Notes under the pieces: model-generated
What the model was told of the DNA's origin: nothing
Database searches by the model: none
What the model saw: the letters and a program-made list of their open reading frames with translations, nothing else
From: Tenacibaculum finnmarkense
GTDB taxonomy: Bacteria; Bacteroidota; Bacteroidia; Flavobacteriales; Flavobacteriaceae
Reading direction: 5' to 3'
Assembly: GCF_900239185.1 (NCBI RefSeq)
Contig: NZ_OENA01000053.1
Coordinates: 275,028 to 339,027, forward strand
DNA: 64,000 nt
Program-made: the position numbers and the translations under genes
Shown: piece by piece, positions 60,858-64,000 of the stretch
Position numbering within the stretch: the first letter of the stretch is position 1
Layout: each line of letters opens with the position of its first letter

Positions 60858-62594
60858 ATGACACATAAAGAAATTATAAAACCAAATCTTGATAAGCTAC
60901 AAGCTAAAATAGTGGATGCGATTATAAAAAAAGCGCAGAAATTACATGTAGATTCACAGGTTATCAATAGAAGAATGCTTGTTGATTATTTAAATTATAC
61001 ATTACAAATTAATTTAAAAGAAGGGCTTCATATTAAACAACTTTTAGAAGATGCGTATGTAAAAGCATCGTATTCTTCTAGTATTCAAAATGCGATTGTA
61101 AATAATATTTACGATAACGATGGGCGAAATAAAGTTTTTAATCCTAACCGTGTCGCGCAACGTGTAACTGCTTTAGATATTCAAAATCCTGAAATAGATT
61201 TAGATGATTTTAAATTAATTGAACACGGAACTCAACTGGTAAAACAATTTGATGGAACTTCTGATATTCAGGCTATTCAATCGAATATTGAAACATTAAA
61301 ACCCACAAAAGAATTTTCTTTAACAGGGAAATCTAAAGTTGAGGCGAAGAGAAAACACGCTTTCAACATCAAGCAAGAATATGCTAAAATAATCGAAACT
61401 CATGAAGTTGTAAAAGACATCAATCTGAATTTAGTTGATGATTTTGATAAAACTAGAAACAAATTAAAATTAGTTCGAGAAGATTTATTAAATCTTTTAA
61501 TTGATTTATTTGGAGACCAAATAAAAGTAACAGAACCTGAATTATTTGATGTTTCTGGTATTAATTGGGAAAACTTTGAAGATAGCTACGCTAAATTAGA
61601 TACTTTTTTTGCTTGTATTGACCAAAATGTTGAAACCTTTAAAGGTTCTCATCAACAACATATGGCGGATATTTCTCAATCAGGGAAAAATCAATTTAAT
61701 AGTTTTATGGATCAAACTACTAAATTATCAAATAAAGGAAGTTTAAAATCTCAAGATATAAAAGCTGCTGCTGGAGTTGCCGCAGTTGGGTTTTTAATAG
61801 AAGGTGGTTTATCTATTGCAAAATCAAGAACTGAAGCCAAAAAAACAATTGCTCAAATAGATTTCGATATTGAAAAATTGAAAGAAGGAATGCAAGGCGA
61901 TGTTCAAATAATTTTAGATGATATTTTAAAATTAGGATATTTTTATTCAGAATTAAAAGATAAATTAATTCCTCAATTGCAATTATTCAGCCAGGTAACG
62001 GTTAATAAATTAACCAATGATATTGCTCCTTTATACAAACAAATTATTTCGAATACAGAAATAAAAAATTTAAGAGACAGCAACCAAAATTTAATGACAG
62101 AACATCGAACGATTCAAGCAGAATTAGCCGATCAAAACGAACAAATTGAACTTCACGAACAGGAAGAAGAATATTTAAAAGAAACCATTAGAAATCAACA
62201 AGGAGAACGTAGTTTTTTAATGTCTTTACAGCCTATTGAACCAAATCCTGTTTATAAAATAATATCTCCTAGTAAATCAAAAAAACTGTACAATCATACA
62301 ATAGAAAATTGGACAGCTTTTTGTAAGCCATTTATCGAAAATTTTAAAAATTTACAAGCTAATCTTGTTGAAGAAACTAAAATAAAAGAAGATAAAATTA
62401 CCATTGTTGAACAATTAACCAACAGACAAGCTAGTGTTGAACAAGAGTTAAAACAAAATTCTAAAAAAATAAAAACTGTTTTCGAACAAGCAGGAAATAA
62501 AAGTGTTTTAAAAGATTTATTAACTCAAATTAGGGATTTTACAATTTCATCAAAAGGAGTTCTTGAAGTAAACATATCAAAAGAACTTGTTTAA
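60858..62594 (+). CDS. Large helical protein with one central hydrophobic segment, unknown
   Basis: The 578-aa mostly helical, soluble-looking protein lacks a signal peptide. Residues ~302-322 (AAAGVAAVGFLIEGGLSIAK) are the only strongly hydrophobic, Gly-rich segment, flanked by long amphipathic and coiled-coil regions; Gln/Glu-rich coils around 405-445. One long helix bundle with a hydrophobic hairpin is reminiscent of alpha-helical pore-forming proteins, but there is no detectable family motif. It follows a hairpin and precedes the coiled-coil gene by 2 bases. Confidence 0.6.
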   Translation: MTHKEIIKPNLDKLQAKIVDAIIKKAQKLHVDSQVINRRMLVDYLNYTLQINLKEGLHIKQLLEDAYVKASYSSSIQNAIVNNIYDNDGRNKVFNPNRVAQRVTALDIQNPEIDLDDFKLIEHGTQLVKQFDGTSDIQAIQSNIETLKPTKEFSLTGKSKVEAKRKHAFNIKQEYAKIIETHEVVKDINLNLVDDFDKTRNKLKLVREDLLNLLIDLFGDQIKVTEPELFDVSGINWENFEDSYAKLDTFFACIDQNVETFKGSHQQHMADISQSGKNQFNSFMDQTTKLSNKGSLKSQDIKAAAGVAAVGFLIEGGLSIAKSRTEAKKTIAQIDFDIEKLKEGMQGDVQIILDDILKLGYFYSELKDKLIPQLQLFSQVTVNKLTNDIAPLYKQIISNTEIKNLRDSNQNLMTEHRTIQAELADQNEQIELHEQEEEYLKETIRNQQGERSFLMSLQPIEPNPVYKIISPSKSKKLYNHTIENWTAFCKPFIENFKNLQANLVEETKIKEDKITIVEQLTNRQASVEQELKQNSKKIKTVFEQAGNKSVLKDLLTQIRDFTISSKGVLEVNISKELV

Positions 62595-62596
62595 AT

Positions 62597-63121
62597 ATGG
62601 AAAATCAACTAATCACACAAGCAGGGCTGAATCAAATGAGCGCTGTTGTAAATAAGGTTTTTTTAACAGAAAATATTCATACAATTTATGATGAATTAAT
62701 TTTAAATAATGCTGAAAATCATCAAAAAATAATTAAATCGCTTGTTGGTAAAATGGATAAAGACAAGCGTTTTGATACCATTGATGCTCATATAAAACAA
62801 AAAATTGCTTTAACAGGATTGGCTTGTTTGTCGGATGTTATCAAAACATACGATTTAACTAGAAAAAAGAATTTTCTTCAAAAACAAAATAAACAAGTAA
62901 TGGATTTGTTTTTGAAAAATTACGACCAAAAACTTGAAAATTTAAAGCAAGAAATTAAGAAAAATAAAGATGATTTTTTAGCCTTAAAAAATAATGTTGA
63001 CAATATGTCTTTAGGACAATTGGCTAATCAAATAAATGAATTTCATAACCCAAATGCTACTACAGAAGTAACCAGTCAAGACGTTGATGATTTACTTAAT
63101 GGAGGCACTTTAGAATTTTAA
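62597..63121 (+). CDS. Coiled-coil protein, unknown
   Basis: The 174-aa protein has a helical N-terminal half and a long coiled coil (~105-150; KNYDQKLENLKQEIKKNKDD) with an acidic tail (QDVDDLLNGGTLEF). No enzyme motif. It is separated by 2 bases from the 578-aa gene and 4 from the membrane gene, so the three proteins are made together and may form a complex. Confidence 0.6.
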   Translation: MENQLITQAGLNQMSAVVNKVFLTENIHTIYDELILNNAENHQKIIKSLVGKMDKDKRFDTIDAHIKQKIALTGLACLSDVIKTYDLTRKKNFLQKQNKQVMDLFLKNYDQKLENLKQEIKKNKDDFLALKNNVDNMSLGQLANQINEFHNPNATTEVTSQDVDDLLNGGTLEF

Positions 63122-63125
63122 AAAT

Positions 63126-63461
63126 ATGTTTACACAAAAATTTATAGAAGAAAATTTTTTAACAAAAATCCAAGTTTTAAAGGCATTTCTTTTAGGTAAA
63201 GAAGACCGATTATTTATAGAAAATCCTGACGATTGGGAAGAAAAAAAGCCAAGACGTATGTTTTATCGAATAAATTATTTTTTAGCAATATTCTTTACGT
63301 TGTTTATTTTGGGGCAAATTCAGAAAGGAGAATTAACAATAGGGATTTTTATCGTTTACTTAATCATTTTGTTGAAACCACTTGTTCATTATTTTGCGTT
63401 AGAAAATAAGAGAATTAAAATGAATATTTTTTTGTATAAAAGGTTATACGGAATAGAGTAA
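63126..63461 (+). CDS. Small membrane protein with two helices, last gene of unknown operon
   Basis: The 111-aa protein has a soluble N-terminal ~45 residues (KFIEENFLTKIQVLKAFLLG), then two membrane helices (YFLAIFFTLFILGQI and GIFIVYLIILLKPL), ending basic. It may anchor the preceding two proteins at the membrane. No family recognised. No clear terminator follows in the next 180 bases until the tRNA terminator at 63649. Confidence 0.6.
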   Translation: MFTQKFIEENFLTKIQVLKAFLLGKEDRLFIENPDDWEEKKPRRMFYRINYFLAIFFTLFILGQIQKGELTIGIFIVYLIILLKPLVHYFALENKRIKMNIFLYKRLYGIE

Positions 63462-63648
63462 TCTGAAAATTACGAATACACGAATAATCGGGGGAAATTT
63501 GCTATTTCTGAAGAAGAAAAAAATTGCTATGTAAAAAGAGAATATTGCTATGTAAAGAGCGCATGAAATTTGAAAAAGAAAAACAAAACGTTGTCAATTA
63601 TATTGATAGCGTTTTTTTTTGGTTTAAATTCTATATAAAATAAGCACA

Positions 63649-63683
63649 AAAAAAAACCGAAACAACTAAATGTTTCGGTTTTT
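63649..63683 (-). terminator. tRNA-Ser terminator
   Basis: AACCGAAACA / TGTTTCGGTT hairpin with T8 on the minus strand; A/T-runs on both strands, so it can also stop plus-strand read-through. Confidence 0.8.
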
Positions 63684-63684
63684 G

Positions 63685-63769
63685 CGGAGAAAGAGGGATT
63701 CGAACCCCCGGTACCTTGCAGTACAACGGTTTTCAAGACCGCCGCATTCGACCACTCTGCCATTTCTCC
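63685..63769 (-). tRNA. tRNA-Ser (TGA)
   Basis: The 85-nt class II tRNA on the minus strand starts GGAGAAATGGCAGAGTGGTC. The anticodon loop CTTGAAA gives TGA, a long variable arm (TACTGCAAGGTACC) follows, and GGTTCGAATCC is the T-loop. The acceptor stem closes with TTTCTCC and G as discriminator; CCA is not encoded. An ORF read across it is spurious. Confidence 0.95.
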
Positions 63770-63804
63770 AGACCTGCTAAACAAGTATTAGTTGTTAGCG
63801 GTTG

Positions 63805-63836
63805 CAAATTTACAACCTTTTTTTTGATTATTGCAA
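63805..63836 (-). promoter_or_regulatory. tRNA-Ser promoter
   Basis: Minus-strand TTG, 21-base spacer, TAAATTTG; same type as the tRNA-Phe promoter. Confidence 0.75.
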
Positions 63837-63887
63837 GTTTTTATTGTTTTTTTATTTTAAAATATTTTATAGTTGAAAAATCGAATC

Positions 63888-63973
63888 CGTCAACCTGAAT
63901 TTAGTTCAGGTTCGCATCCTGATTTGCCGTAGTTCTCCTGTTGATGCGATGCTGAAATAAATTCAGCATGACG
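63888..63973. repeat. Full REP-like element: repeats D and C as an 86-bp inverted repeat
   Basis: The left half (CGTCAACCTGAATTTAGTTC, then TCGCATC) mirrors the right half (GATGCGATGCTGAAATAAAT, then CATGACG). Each half holds its own small palindrome (CCTGAA...TTCAGG; GCTGAA...TTCAGC). Partial copies are at 6499, 17344, 47137, 50136 and 59811. Confidence 0.8.
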
Positions 63974-64000
63974 AGAATTTGGTTTTTATTTAATTTTTAA

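Noticed and set aside
60782..60967. 61-aa minus-strand ORF
   Set aside because: Antisense to the hairpin and the start of the 578-aa gene; composition only follows from AT richness.
63548..63784. 78-aa ORF on the minus strand
   Set aside because: It runs through the tRNA-Ser gene and its terminator.
1..64000. Prophage or integrative element
   Set aside because: No integrase, transposase, portal, terminase, capsid or relaxase gene and no CRISPR array was recognised; accessory genes occur as small separate cassettes.

Overview
The window is AT-rich bacterial DNA from a marine-type member of the Flavobacteriaceae (Bacteroidota), most like Tenacibaculum or Polaribacter. The genus is an impression from gene content, not a measurement. 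Supporting signs are promoters of the Bacteroidota form TTG-N19..21-TAnnTTTG, almost no Shine-Dalgarno sites, GLPGLI and DUF4625 proteins, TonB-dependent receptors with carboxypeptidase-like plugs, ZnuD-type metal uptake, many Cys-lipoproteins, and a conserved coaX / outer-membrane protein / TPR / lptC / CBS-hemolysin / PPIase block.

Layout. 1-1280: a compact toxin-antitoxin-chaperone locus (ADP-ribosyltransferase-like toxin, 47-aa ORF, SecB-like chaperone), resembling CmdTAC phage defence. 1304-7147: housekeeping and envelope genes (NYN ribonuclease-like protein, PLP deaminase/desulfhydrase, LysM glucosaminidase, gamma-carbonic anhydrase, Spy-like protein, EEP hydrolase, CHAP amidase). 7216-7421: two tandem tRNA-Phe genes. 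7542-15173: the coaX-to-PPIase envelope block. 15337-20351: Ig-like surface lipoprotein, dihydrolipoyl dehydrogenase, glycosyltransferase. 20365-28652: two exported/outer-membrane modules on the minus strand. One is a small secreted protein, a GLPGLI protein and an outer-membrane receptor. The other is a probable zinc uptake set (His-rich protein, ZnuD-like receptor, two DUF4625 lipoproteins). 28795-34548: M3 peptidase, then purK-ptuA-ptuB-purE, where a two-gene Septu-like anti-phage system lies between two purine genes. 34638-43132: mostly housekeeping (greA, HIT, histidine kinase, flavin reductase, a second NYN protein, VTT membrane protein, FAD oxidoreductase, aat). 43368-44728: an accessory trio (XRE regulator, DUF3800, small BECR-like nuclease candidate). 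45003-54369: three large exported hydrolases/peptidases and the radical-SAM protein YgiQ. 54535-59791: cell-surface and unknown proteins, including an LRR protein. 60024-63461: a six-gene operon of unknown function (54-aa glycine-zipper peptide, two small proteins, a 578-aa helical protein with one hydrophobic segment, a coiled-coil protein, a small membrane protein). A tRNA-Ser gene lies near the end.

Defence and conflict content is high for 64 kb: a CmdTAC-like locus, a Septu-like pair, the XRE-DUF3800-nuclease trio, and the unknown 60-63.5 kb operon. The first two resemble described systems in an unusual form or position. The last two are the best candidates for something undescribed. No integrase, transposase, CRISPR array or phage structural gene was seen.

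The longer intergenic gaps are filled with dispersed palindromic repeat families (A, B, C/D, E below), so these repeats account for most of the non-coding DNA.
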